37,971 nt of DNA. Origin: Apostichopus parvimensis (Eukaryota > Echinodermata > Holothuroidea > Aspidochirotida > Stichopodidae). This document shows, piece after piece, positions 1 to 10,700 of the stretch. Within the stretch, counting starts at the first letter, position 1, and each line of letters starts with the position of its first letter. Location: assembly GCA_000934455.1 (NCBI GenBank), contig KN882736.1, positions 57,960-95,930 on the forward strand, written 5' to 3'. The position numbers and the translations under genes were made by a program. Under the pieces are notes generated by a model, which saw nothing but the letters and a program-made list of their open reading frames with translations, had not been told where the DNA came from and made no database searches.

Positions 1-932
1 TGTACAGAGCAACTTTAAAACCTTACTAATTAATATTGAGAAAAGCTAAAACCCTGAAATTTGGTAAGTTGTACAAACTGTATGTTGATAATTAAAGTAA
101 TAACCCCTCACAGTTCTCACATGGTTATGTTGTAAAAAATGGCATCAAAAACCTTTCCTTTTGCTGAATCGCAGAACAAAATAGCAACTTCAGAGGCTGC
201 ACAACTTTCAAACAAATAATTTACAGGAAGCATTATAATCATTATTTTGTATTGTTTTCACTGGACATAATAACCTCTTAAAGAATCAAGTATTCTGAAG
301 CAATAGTTTAGGAGCAATTTCTCACTTAGTTAAAATTGCACATTTTTCTCACAAAAAAAAAACCAAATTGATTAGTTTACATTTCAGAAACAAAAATATT
401 GTCGCATGGCTACCTACTCAGTGTAGAACCACAGATGATTTAGTATAGCTTTAAAACAGATGGTCCAAATAATACAGTATTAGGCTAGTGCTACATATAT
501 GCAACCGCGAATGTTTTTCCCCGAACATTGTCATAGGCCTAGGTGATCGTTTATAATTTACAGCGGTGGGCTGCCCAGGCCTATATTATACTGGCTACAC
601 CCTAGTCCAAGGCCTGGGCTAAACTTCGATTTAACCCAGATTCAGGATACAGGCCTAGGCTATCAACATCCACATCCGAAGGTTGTTTAACAACACATTC
701 GCATGCAGGCCAAATCTGTGACTGATAATATGATATTCGTCTATAGGCCTGTGCTAGGGCCTACGCTAGGCAACATATCAAGCGTTAGCCTAACAAGTTA
801 GCACGGGCATACATTATAAATTGGGCAAAGCTTAACACTACATGTAGGCTACACTTGCGTTCCTAACATTAGGATATAAATTAGTAATTAAAGGCTGCTA
901 CACTCAATACGGCAGTTCACAATCAAACTTAC

Positions 933-1130
933 CTTCAACTTTTTCAAGACTGCTATACACTGCCTTGTGATTTGGAATGGATTAAATACTTCCAATCACC
1001 AAAAGGACTGATGACGTTGTCAATTTTGAAACTTTCTTTGAAACGGTTGCTGGATGTATTCCCCGTAGCTGTTGACATAGACAACTAGCCTACTATGTAG
1101 AACTGAATTTTGAAAGCCGGACTTCTGACG
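933..1130 (-). other. Possible non-coding 5' exon of a leftward gene
   Basis: On the minus strand a strong splice donor (AAG|GTAAGTTTG) has its last exon base at 933. The exon side has no long frame, so it would be a 5' untranslated exon. A palindromic GCATGCGCATG at 1135-1145 just upstream resembles an NRF-1 binding site, common in animal CpG-type promoters. No downstream coding exon is visible before position 1, so this rests only on the donor and the promoter-like motif. Confidence 0.25.
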
Positions 1131-1134
1131 GTAA

Positions 1135-1145
1135 GCATGCGCATG
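1135..1145. promoter_or_regulatory. NRF-1-like motif GCATGCGCATG
   Basis: The motif matches most of the known NRF-1 consensus (YGCGCAYGCGCR). It lies about 200 bp upstream of a strong minus-strand splice donor. The functional role is inferred. Confidence 0.25.
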
Positions 1146-1194
1146 TGTACATACGTATATAGCAAGCGATATGGGACAAACACTGCATAATATA

Positions 1195-1430
1195 TTCTCG
1201 TATTAATACGAATATATACGCGTAATAATTCGAATATAGACGCGTATTAAATCAGACAATAATTATATAGCTTTCACTCACGCTTTTACGCGTATTTATT
1301 CGCATTAATACGTGTATATATTCGAATTAATACGTGTGTATATTCGAATTAATCCTCAAATGTATTCGAATTAATTCACATATGTATTCGTATTAATACG
1401 TGGTTATATTTGAATTAATACGCGGACATA
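1195..1430. repeat. AT-rich palindromic tandem repeat (TATTCGAATTAATACG type)
   Basis: About ten imperfect copies of a ~22-26 bp unit built around TATTCGAATTAATACG, in which TTCGAA and ATTAAT are self-complementary. The array can form cruciforms and contains no gene. Confidence 0.75.
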
Positions 1431-1439
1431 TTTAATAAC

Positions 1440-2370
1440 ATTTTTACATCATCTAATGAATATATTTCTTTAAATGTTATAATAACATTACAAAAAAACG
1501 TTTTGTGTCGTAACATAACGTTATAAAAATATTTTCACAACATTAGTACTTTCGTTTGAGCACCATTTGCGGTTAAAGATATCAACTGTGATACTGATAC
1601 TTTGATTAAGTTCCTCTTAATGACTTTACATAATGCTATAACTAAATTTGGTATTTTTTTTCCAAAACATGTACCTTCTTTGTGTAACAACATTTTAAGA
1701 ACATTTTAAATAACATCAAATAAAAACGTTTTGTCAAAAACATTTTTACTAACATCACTAAAGCGTTTTTAGTCGTAACATATACGTTAAAGTGATATTT
1801 TAAAAACGTTATTACTTCACCATGAGCTTCATTTGCTTGTTAGGATTTTAAATAGGGTACTGGTAATGTGCTGAAGTTGCAAACACACCAAGAAAAAAAC
1901 AGGTTACTCTTTAATTATTTAGTACTTTCTTCAAATGATATATCTTTTTTTTAAATAACATTTTAATAATATTTTTAATACATCAAGCATAATGTCGTCA
2001 AATGTTTTAAATCTTAATCAAAACATTTTGATGATGTTATAATAATGTTATGACATTCTGAACAAAATCAGCGATATTTTGATCAAATGAAAGGCTTTCC
2101 CCTGCAGGTATAGCTGTGTTGAATTGAAATTGCTGCATATTTTCAATTTTTTTAAGCTTTTTCAATGCCTTTCTCTGAACGTTTTCAGAACATTTTTACA
2201 ACATTTGTGGAAAATATTTTATAAAAACTTTTAGGAAAATGTTATGAAAACGTTTTCATGTTTTAATATGATATCTACAAAATGTTATATAAACGATTTA
2301 CAATAACATTTTGTAATAACATTTCTACGCCATTCTCAAAATGTTACAACAACATATGTGTTTGCTGGGC
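1440..2370. repeat. Degenerate AACATTTT / AACGTTTT repeat
   Basis: AACATTTTNATAACATTTT-like words recur on both strands across ~900 bp and end at GTGTTTGCTGGGC (about 2357). No coding potential is seen. It is probably an old satellite or an internally repetitive mobile-element end. Confidence 0.6.
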
Positions 2371-2521
2371 TAGATAGATGTAATATATTTATGTACACTA
2401 CCTATAGGAATTTTGCTGTTATATTATGTCTGTCGGTGGTAGGCTTTGCCCTCTTGACCTATTGAAGAAAGCCATGGCCTCTCACGAATTCAATCATGCC
2501 TACACGACATCCACTATTTGT

Positions 2522-2655
2522 TTACTGACATTCCTTCGTGGTTCCACCCAGCTTGTATATGTATATCAAAAACCCTAATGGAATTGCTACAATATTTAAG
2601 AAAATAATGAAACCAAAAATTACGAAGTATGATCCAAAAGAGTCCAGCAACGCAC
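2522..2655 (-). CDS. SLC16-like gene, terminal coding exon
   Basis: Residues 391-434 (ALLDSFGSYFVIFGFIIFLN...), the last transmembrane helix and a short tail ending ...KLGGTTKECQ, then TAA at 2522-2524. Acceptor TTTTTACAG|GTG. Confidence 0.8.
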
Positions 2656-5600
2656 CTGTAAAAAGAAGAGATACAGTCAATCTGGTTAGACTTTAAAGTC
2701 TCAATACGTTTTTGCTGATGAATTACGGAAAACAAACTTCCGAAGCAGATTAAATGTTTCTTATTCTAAATGCACTTTAACCAGGTAAGTTTAATGGAGA
2801 AAAGCTGTCGCAATCGAAAGAAAGAAAGAAAGAAAGAAAAATTCTGCTGCCCTTATGGTGCGAACGATTTACCGTAAAATCACTACAAGTTACAACCATC
2901 AATTGTTACAATCATGTCCGATCACAATCCGTGTTATTTTTGCCGTTATGATCTAACGCTCGTTCATCATCATTGTATTATAATATAGACAATGTGGACA
3001 TACCTTTGGTCAACTGTATTGTAAAAGGCACATAATTTGGACATAGGCTGACTGGCATACATTCCATTGTAAAATACACAATGTGGACACATTGGCATAC
3101 ACTGTATTGTTATAAGAGATAAAACGTGGTCTTATGTAGACATAGTGGCATACATTACATCGTAAGAGGCTCAATTTTGGCCTTATGTGGACGTACTAGC
3201 GCACAAATGTATTCCAAGAGGAACAGTGGGTTTTGATGCATGTGGACATACTATCGGTACACATCCGTCGCATTGAAGAGACACAATGTGGTATCATGCG
3301 GATACAGCTGTATACACCATGTCCATCATGTATACTTATACAGATTGGTGTTTACAATGATTCCACGATGTATTGGATATGTTATATAACGTACATATTC
3401 CCTATGACGAGAGATTCCCTTAAGAAATTATATATGGGCCTATTACTGTACGTCTTTGGTTACCCTTACATCTACCTCAGATGTGGAACTCCTTTTCTAA
3501 AGATTGAGTGTTTATTCGTAATCTAATAAGTTCTCTCGATCTGGGAAGGTGTTCCGCGTATCAACTTTACGGTATATTACCTTACCTGATATAATCCCAC
3601 CAAGTTGCATAGCCAATCCGTTACAGAAGAATAGGACAGCCATGCCTTGCCTGATATGTAGCTCGCACAAATGATCTGGTACTGTTCCGCCAAGAGCACC
3701 GTCTGCGTACGCCAATGTGAACCCACAGCAAAACGAGGACAATGCAAGTCCCCAGAAAGTATGAAAGATAAGGTATCCCGAAAAGGACGAAGCACAAGTA
3801 ATAGCGGGAACGACGATCGCTGCTATAGTGTTCATGCGGTTGTACCAGAAAACGACCAACACCACTATCTTACCAAGAAACCCACCAACTCCTCCAATTG
3901 CTGATAGAAGTACCGCAACCTCTGATGGGAATCCTTGAGATCTTCCAAAAGGGACCAAAAAAATTGCCCAAGTAGCAAATGTTAAACTAAAGAACGCCTG
4001 TATTACCACAAATGGTGCAAATTGTGGATGTTCATAGAAGAGTGCTCCACTGCATAGTTCGACAAGGGTGTGCTTACTTTCCTCTCTGCTATTGTCAATA
4101 CTGTTTGACTCGTCTTCCTGGTTCGTCGTATGAGCGTCCTCTTTCCTTTGCTTGTCACCAGAAACCTTCGCAATTCCTTTCTTGGGTTTCAGCAACAGCC
4201 CTGATAACACAGTGTTCCATGACACTGCGCCCATTAGTAGGTATGACCCGAACAGACCATAACGTCTGCGAAAGTTATCCACCACAATTGGAATAACGAC
4301 TATTCCTAAGTATGTGAAGAGCTCCCTCGCTGAGTAGGCCGTAGGGAATGTTTCCGCGTCGAAGTGTTCCAAGAATGACATATAGAGAGAAAAGTAAAGT
4401 AATCCTTCTCCTACAGCTGGAAAATTGAGAGGTATAACGAAATACGTTAATGTGGAATAACTCATGGATGCATGGTATCTATAAAGATCAGGGATATTGT
4501 AACTTTCAACACCTTCATTTTCACTTGATAATTACAACGCTTTATATCGCGTCGTACAAGCTTTTTTCTCTTTGGTTTACCTTAGTTCCCCCACCTGACT
4601 GATTGTCAATTGAACATTAAAAATTTAGGCGAAGGAAATAGCGCTATAAGGTGAAATAAATCGATAATTTAGCAGAGGTACAAATGTCATCTCCGTGCAT
4701 TTTCACGTGAAATAGACCTACATGATGCAAATTGCTCTAAAGCGAAGGCTGAAGTTTTTCAATTTGTATGGGCGCCATACACATGTGATGCATTATGTGT
4801 GTGGTTCTCAAGCCACTCGAGACTATAGTATTTCCTGTTTTGCAATGCAAATCTAACTCCTGCCGCATGGCGTGGTCATTGCCTGTGGTTGGTTGGCAGG
4901 GAAGCAGTACTGGCTTCCTAATATAAATTGACAGCCGTCGATCGACCTAACATATTGTGTGTTTCTTCTAATTTATGAAACCGGAGAAGTGAGAGGAGGT
5001 TTGCAAGATGCCGCCACGGTGATTTCAAAACATATCACGATTACCTCCTATCCAGCAAGCATGAAGATTAATGTCACATTATACGAGACTTTAGGGAGGT
5101 CAATGGGACAGACGGAAGTTTAGTCAATCTTGCACGGAATGCTTATGAATATTTTACTTTAAATGAATATCTATTTATTCATTTATTTTGTATGCATATT
5201 GTTTCACCTGTAACTCCCGTAAAGAGGAATAGTTGAAAGCTGGTTCGGCAAAGCAATCCAATCAAGACGAATCCAAGACCAAATAGGAAGCCACCGGACA
5301 CACCTAAAGTTCTGTTTTGGAGACCTCCGAGAAGAGCGCCTACAATCCCCGCTGTAATGATAAGCAGAGAAATAAATAATTCAGTACCGTATCGGATCAT
5401 CCATAACAATTATTGATAATCTTTAATTATGCATCGATTAACGATTCGTCATGCGTTTCATGATATTTTAAGTTACATTCTCCTCAATGCAATACAACCT
5501 AAGGGAACAAAAGTTCGTCAGCGGTAAGTAGGCTGAGACTCTTACTTTACACTCTTAATTTAACAGAGTGAGAAGACACTCCATATAAGAGTGTCTATAA

Positions 5601-6602
5601 TGATGATCAATCTTTAGGGAGTAAAAATTACTTTTATCAAAGAGTTGCTACTTGTCAATTTAATTTTCAAAGCTTTTCTGCTGAACGGTCATCCTGGGCT
5701 TTTTGTCTTCGTGTCCCGAGGTCAAATCGCAGCGAATCGAATGAAAACGACTGGTAAAGCTGTACTCACTTATTAATCGTTAAACTTCTTAATAGGTTTT
5801 TCTGGTGACAAACAATGTCAAATATATTACCAGATACCAAGATTACAAGATACAAATATTACAAAATATCACAAAATTGGAAAATTCCATATTGTCACGA
5901 TACAACATGCTATGAAGATATGGTTTTCACCCAAAGATTAAGAAAATATCCGGCAATTTTTCCAAGCACTCAACTTTAGTCATCAGAATATCCTTTCAAT
6001 TAGTTCTCAATGAATATTGCGAATCAGAGAGATTTTCTAACTTTAAAGATAGGCTACGCTCTCAGAACACATAACGGGGAGATCCAATGCTTCACGCAAA
6101 ACCCGCTCGGCAGAAAACTGCCAAAGATAGGGGGAACAATTCCTGACAGTTATTGGCTGTAGGTATAGCAGCGTTAACGGCTACGCTTAGTCAGTTTTGG
6201 AACCACACGTTTTGCTGTCTCTTTCACTTATGAGTCAGCAATTATACGTTTGGGTTGCGCTAACAGAGGCATTAAAGGTTAAAAGTGCCTTTGTCCCAAG
6301 GCCACATCGTATAGATCCTGTGTCTTAGCCATTCAACCTCAACATTCTCACAAAGAGTTCATATAGTTAACAAATAGTAAAAAAACCCTGTAATTTTCAG
6401 TCTTACCAACAATAAATGAAACCGAGTCTTTAAAAGTGAGCACCCATCCAGCATACATGTATGACGTATTGTATTCTTCCACGATGTCATCAAATAAAAC
6501 ACCGAATGCTTTAAATGATCCACTCTGCAAGAAAACAGCTATCATTCCAGCAAATAACACACCAAATGAATCCAACAGCTTTGCCACTTTGCCTTGCGTC
6601 AT
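2522..6602 (-). CDS. Monocarboxylate-transporter-like MFS protein (SLC16 family), four coding exons
   Basis: Predicted plasma-membrane transporter of the major facilitator superfamily. SLC16 members move monocarboxylates or related small molecules, but the substrate here is unknown. Exons in transcript order are 6407-6602, 5208-5351, 3586-4416 and 2522-2655. All three introns are phase 1 with GT/AG ends and the frame stays open for 434 codons, a normal SLC16 length. TM1 and the following loop (about residues 8-55) carry SGSFKAFGVLFDDIVEEY, close to the family's KAFGVFF region, but the usual DG(G/S)W(G/A)W motif is degenerate. Residues ~161-181 contain NFRRRYGLFGSYLLMGAVSWN-like sequence, the family's RR-A/G-GS-G block before TM6. 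A hydrophilic loop (~190-235), rich in K, E, D, S and N, separates the two six-helix halves. The C-terminal tail is short (LGGTTKECQ). The start chosen is the ATG at 6602, three bases after a good acceptor (TTTCCAG|ACATG), so a 5' untranslated exon probably lies upstream. Confidence 0.85.
2818..2840. repeat. (GAAA)n microsatellite
   Basis: Five to six GAAA units in the last intron of the transporter gene. Confidence 0.85.
2980..3310. repeat. Degenerate ~60-bp minisatellite
   Basis: Five or so diverged units share ATGTGGACATA...GGCATACATT.TATTGTAA. They lie in the intron between the last two coding exons of the transporter. The long frame across it is a by-product of the repeat. Confidence 0.65.
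3586..4416 (-). CDS. SLC16-like gene, coding exon 3
   Basis: The main 831-bp exon, residues 114-390, covering TM4 to about TM11 and the central cytosolic loop. Acceptor TTTTCCAG|CTG, donor TCAG|GTAAGGT. The splice boundaries restore GVTAVGEGLLYFSLY. Confidence 0.9.
4417..5207. other. Transporter intron 2, no further feature
   Basis: AT-rich unique-looking sequence between coding exons 3 and 2. No coding or repeat structure was recognised. Confidence 0.6.
5208..5351 (-). CDS. SLC16-like gene, coding exon 2
   Basis: Encodes residues 66-113 (GIVGALLGGLQNRTLGVSGG...) covering TM2-TM3. Acceptor TTACAG|CGG, donor ACAG|GTGAAAC, phase 1 at both ends. Confidence 0.85.
5352..6406. other. Transporter intron 1, no further feature
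   Basis: About 1.05 kb between coding exons 2 and 1. A short hairpin-like stretch around 5548-5600 (CTCTTA...TAAGAGTG) is the only structure noticed. Confidence 0.5.
6407..6602 (-). CDS. SLC16-like gene, coding exon 1
   Basis: Encodes residues 1-65, starting MTQGKVAKLLDSFGVLFAGM, with the first transmembrane helix. The donor is GTTG|GTAAGAC, phase 1. The ATG follows a pyrimidine-rich acceptor-like sequence, so the real exon may begin at 6605. Confidence 0.85.
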
Positions 6603-6637
6603 GTCTGGAAAGAGAAATGTATAAGGAGAATATGGCT
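6459..6637. repeat. 179-bp tandem duplication, copy 1 (functional exon side)
   Basis: Holds most of coding exon 1, its acceptor and a few upstream bases. It is repeated at 6638-6816 with only about four or five differences. The duplication stops inside the exon, about 52 bp before the splice donor. Confidence 0.95.
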
Positions 6638-6781
6638 GTATGACGTATTGTATTCTTCCACGATGTCATCAAATAAAACACCGAATGCTTTAAATGATCC
6701 ACTCTGTAAGAAAACAGCGATCATTCCAGCAAAAAACACACCAAATGAATCCAACAGCTTTGCCACTTTGCCTTGCGTCAT
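6599..6781 (-). pseudogene. Duplicated partial exon / upstream ORF of the transporter
   Basis: This 60-codon frame starts with the same protein sequence as coding exon 1 (one visible change, GVLF to GVFF). At the duplication junction it runs into unrelated residues ending HFSFQT. Its TGA (6599-6601) overlaps the true ATG (6600-6602) as ATGA. If both copies lie in one mRNA, it is an upstream ORF placed for termination-reinitiation. If the exon-1 acceptor at 6605 is used, it is removed as intron or 5' flank. The presence is certain; the effect is inferred. Confidence 0.7.
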
Positions 6782-6816
6782 GTCTGGAAAGTTAAATGTA
6801 TAAGGAGAATATGGCT
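6638..6816. repeat. 179-bp tandem duplication, copy 2 (upstream copy)
   Basis: Near-identical to 6459-6637. It carries a second MTQGKVAKLLDSFG start and an acceptor-like CTTTCCAG, but has no donor of its own. Confidence 0.95.
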
Positions 6817-6836
6817 GTAGATCAAATTAATGGTAT

Positions 6837-6870
6837 ATATATATATAGATATACATATATATTTATGTAT
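6837..6870. repeat. (TA)n-rich microsatellite
   Basis: TATATATATATAGATATACATATATAT next to the duplicated exon. No function assigned. Confidence 0.7.
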
Positions 6871-7589
6871 TCATGTTTATGTAAATCAACAGACAATGTA
6901 TTCATGCATGAGTGAATTGTTATACAGGGCTGAAGCGCATAACTACGGTGCTCCCGAAGGGACACATTTGAATATTTTCTTGTAGATTTTACGACTTTCA
7001 CTTGACTTTTGTTCATTTTCCGAAGAGAGTAATTTCTTAAAAAAAATGCTTTTGATCAATACAAATCGGCGTAGTTGATACATGTATCCGGGTAAGCCTA
7101 TTGCAGTCTATCGTTGGCCGTTTGTGCCAACTCAATTGCTGTGGTGGTTATGTCCTTTCACAAGATATTGTTTCACAAACTAGGTCCGATGCAAGTCATT
7201 TTGTCGTTGCACAGCACTTTTAACCGTTCACAACATCACTGTAACTTAAAATGTACACCGGTGTTATACCGAAAGCAACATATATGAACCATTGAATTCT
7301 TGCTACCTTACCGCACTCGTCTACTTAGGTCCAAATGAAAATGCTTTGATTTTCTGTTTTTAGATATTGTTCTCGTTTACCAAAATAAATGAGTTTTATC
7401 CTAGTTTGATTGTTCGCGTGCGTTTAAACTATGTCCTTTGGCGTCACGATTACATTAAATGTATTGCAGCTTTTAGTATACTCGCTCTTGAAGTTACCAA
7501 TGATAGGACACTGAGCCTACACTAGAAGGGCAAGATTTAGTCGCTGTTTCTATCATTACAACTAATGAAGAATCTTTTTGTATCTACAG
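6871..7589. other. Spacer between head-to-head genes
   Basis: Separates the minus-strand transporter from the first visible plus-strand NRF-6-like exon. No coding exon or clear promoter was recognised. Confidence 0.5.
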
Positions 7590-7703
7590 ACCGAATCTGA
7601 AGAAAATTGGAATCGGTAGTGTGGTTGGCATAGCAATGATGTCATGTTTGATAACCACCATTTTGTCTGGTTACTGGGGTTATCCTTTGGGGAATTACCG
7701 TAT
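7590..7703 (+). CDS. NRF-6-like exon a
   Basis: Acceptor CTACAG|A, donor CGTAT|GTAAGT. Encodes PNLKKIGIGSVVGIAMMSCL and a membrane helix. Confidence 0.8.
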
Positions 7704-10700
7704 GTAAGTGTCAGCATTTTGTTATCTTTTCGTTAAATGTATAAAGGTCACCGGTATTGAAAGATATTGGAATTTAAACGACCTTCTCGTTGTTATTGGA
7801 ATTTAAATAGGCCATCTCATTGATAATTGGAATTTAAACGGCCATCTCATTGATATTTAGAAATCAAAGGGTCATCTCATTAATAACTGGAATTTAGACC
7901 GCCATCTCATCGGTAATTGCTAATCAAAAGGCTATCTCGTTGATAATTGGAAATCAATGTACATCTCATTGATAATTGGAATTTAAACGAACATCACGAT
8001 CATTGATAACTGGAATTTAAATGGCCATCTCATTGATATTTAGAAATCAAATGGTCATCTCATTGATAACTAATTGCTAATCAATAGGCTATCTCATTGA
8101 TAATTGGAAATCACTGTACATCTCATTGATAATTGGAATTTAAACGAACATCTCGATCATTGATAATTGGAATATAGACGGTCATCTCATTGATATTTAG
8201 ATATCACAGGGTCATCTCATTAATTATTGGAATTCAAATGGCAATTTCATTGATAATTGAAAGATGACATTTTCATTAATAATTGGAAGTCAAATGGCAG
8301 TCACTTTGATAACTGGAAATAAAATGACCATCTCATTAATAATTAGGAATCAAATGGCAATCCCATTGATAATTGGAATTTAGACGGCCATCTCATTGAT
8401 ATTTAGATATCACATGGTCATCTCATTAATAATTGGAATTCAAATGGCAATCTCACTGATAATTGTAAGATGACATTTTCATTAATAATTTGAAGTCAAA
8501 TGGTCATCTCATTGATAATTGGAATTTAAACGGCCATCTCATAGATAAATGAATATCAAATCGCTTCCCATTGATAATCCGGGAAATCAAACGACCATCT
8601 CAATAATTGGAAGTCAAAAGGTCATCTCAATGAGAATTAGAAATCAAAGGTCATCTCATTGATAACTGGAAATCAGTCGGCCATCTTTTTCATAAGTAGA
8701 ATTCAACGCTTAAAGCAGACGAATTAGATACTATTCGTTTAACTTGTTTGATTTTGTTCTTGTTAGACCTTACAACAATCGAACTGCATCTTACCCACCG
8801 GACGCGGACAGGACTTATGCTAAGCCTTGGTGTCGTATTCAAGCTTATATGGTGGGAGTCTTTGTGGGGTATGCTCTCTATAATATCAAAGATCAGAAGA
8901 TGAAGATCCCACTGGTAAAGTTGAAAAATGATTCCTCTCTCTCTCTCCACCTCTCTCTCCACCTCGAGATTCTCCCAAAACCTGTTCTGTCAGTTTGCTA
9001 AAGGTTGCGAACGGTCACAAACAAAAGGATTTAGGGACGTTGCCTATAGCTTCTCCCCACCTCCGACCTTCCATTTTATTATCGTAACACAATGGGTTAT
9101 TGTGTCCATGTTGATTTGGAGATTTCCGATTTTTTTTTTTTGTGGTACCAAAATGTCATTTGGAAGCTTGGGCACGAAGAGGAATCATGATGACACCAAA
9201 GTTGGTGTCAGAACAGTGAAAGTCTTTCCAATAGTTTTACGTATCGAAAGGTCATCAGATCTCTCGCAAAAGTCGTTCAAAGAACCTGAATAAGAACATC
9301 AAACATAACGTCAACATGATCAAAACTGTTCCTCATTCCATATTTTCTATAGTCCTCTTCCATCACGGCTTTTGGCCAATTGATGAACACATTGTTACTT
9401 GACTTACAGTGTCACAGTTCTCAGAAAGTTGTCACAAACTTTACATTAATTGTGTTTTCTTCCTTTTCTTTTCTTCTTCAAGGTATGGAACATCTTCGGC
9501 TGGTGTCTATCGTTCGCTGTCATCTTTATTTTGATTTTCGCAATGTACTGGTCAAGCGAAACCGACCCACTGCCTAACTGGTTTGCCGCCATCTGGTTCG
9601 GTTTTAATAGGTTCCTGTTTTCTGCCTGTATTGGATGGGTTACATTCTCTTGTGTCACAGGCAATGGCGGTAAGTTACTTAATAAGACATTGGCCCGAAC
9701 AAAGTGATAACACGATGATATACATACGATACAGCCTACTCAAAGTATATGGCAAGGGCGGAACAGTGGAAAGGCGATGACCTCCCCCATCTGAACGGTA
9801 TTTGGAGTACCTGAAATCAGCTACACACATAATTTTGTTCAAGACAAGGTATCCAGCTGGAAAATATTTGCACACTTCATTTTTGATCGATGTTTTCTGT
9901 GTACCGCTATTTCGGTTTTAATCATTTTCGGCCTTCACCGATAATTATCTCACAGCCTGACACCCTCTTCTGAGACATCCTGGATCTGCCACTGAACTGT
10001 GTCAAATGGATATTATCGAGTATGCTTACGTCACTTTTGCGGGAATGCAATAGTATTTGTGGCACTTTTGTATGAATGAAAAGTTTGTAAAAATAATTGT
10101 GAGATGGTGGAGACTGCAAAACGTTGAACAACTGGAGAACAGCTAGTTTGGGTATATATGGTATTATATACTTAATTGAGTGAAAACTGACTGAATTTTA
10201 TAGAAAGTGAGTTATAGAGGTTTGTGCCATGAAACGACACTGAACAGCTGAAAGTGAAATCGCTACCACGACAGACATAAAGAGTCAGGTATAGTCGGCT
10301 AAGAGATGGTAGACTGGCAAGTCTTTTGTAGTCAAGTTTATTTTCCTTTTTTCCTTCCACCAGGACCCATCAATTCATTCCTTTCTTGGAGCTTCTGGCA
10401 GCCATTCAGTCGGTTGACATTCGGTGCTTACCTCATACATCCAATGGTGATATTTCTTTTCCTGCTAAACGAGAAGACCTCCTTCCACTGGACTATATAT
10501 GAAACGGTAATTCGCTATTACCTTAAGCAAATGAGCCCCCTCTTCAGCCGAGGAGGAGTTGAAAAACAGCATCAACCCTCCTCCCCATGCTCCTATATAT
10601 ATTACCAATCTTACTTCCTCGTTTCCCTCATGTTCAACATTTCCTCCCCGTGCCACCTTCCCCCCTCCTGCCACGTCTCCATAAAGAAACAACAAAATGA

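Larger units (their letters stand above)
1..2521. other. Spacer, AT-rich, no coding gene recognised
   Basis: No open frame here resembles a known protein. Positions 480-900 hold a cluster of AGGCCT-containing motifs. Positions 1195-1430 and 1440-2360 are simple or degenerate repeats, listed separately. A possible 5' exon and promoter of a leftward gene sits at about 933-1145. Confidence 0.6.

Noticed and set aside
3233..3526. 97-codon plus-strand frame
   Set aside because: It starts in a degenerate minisatellite within a transporter intron and has no recognisable similarity.
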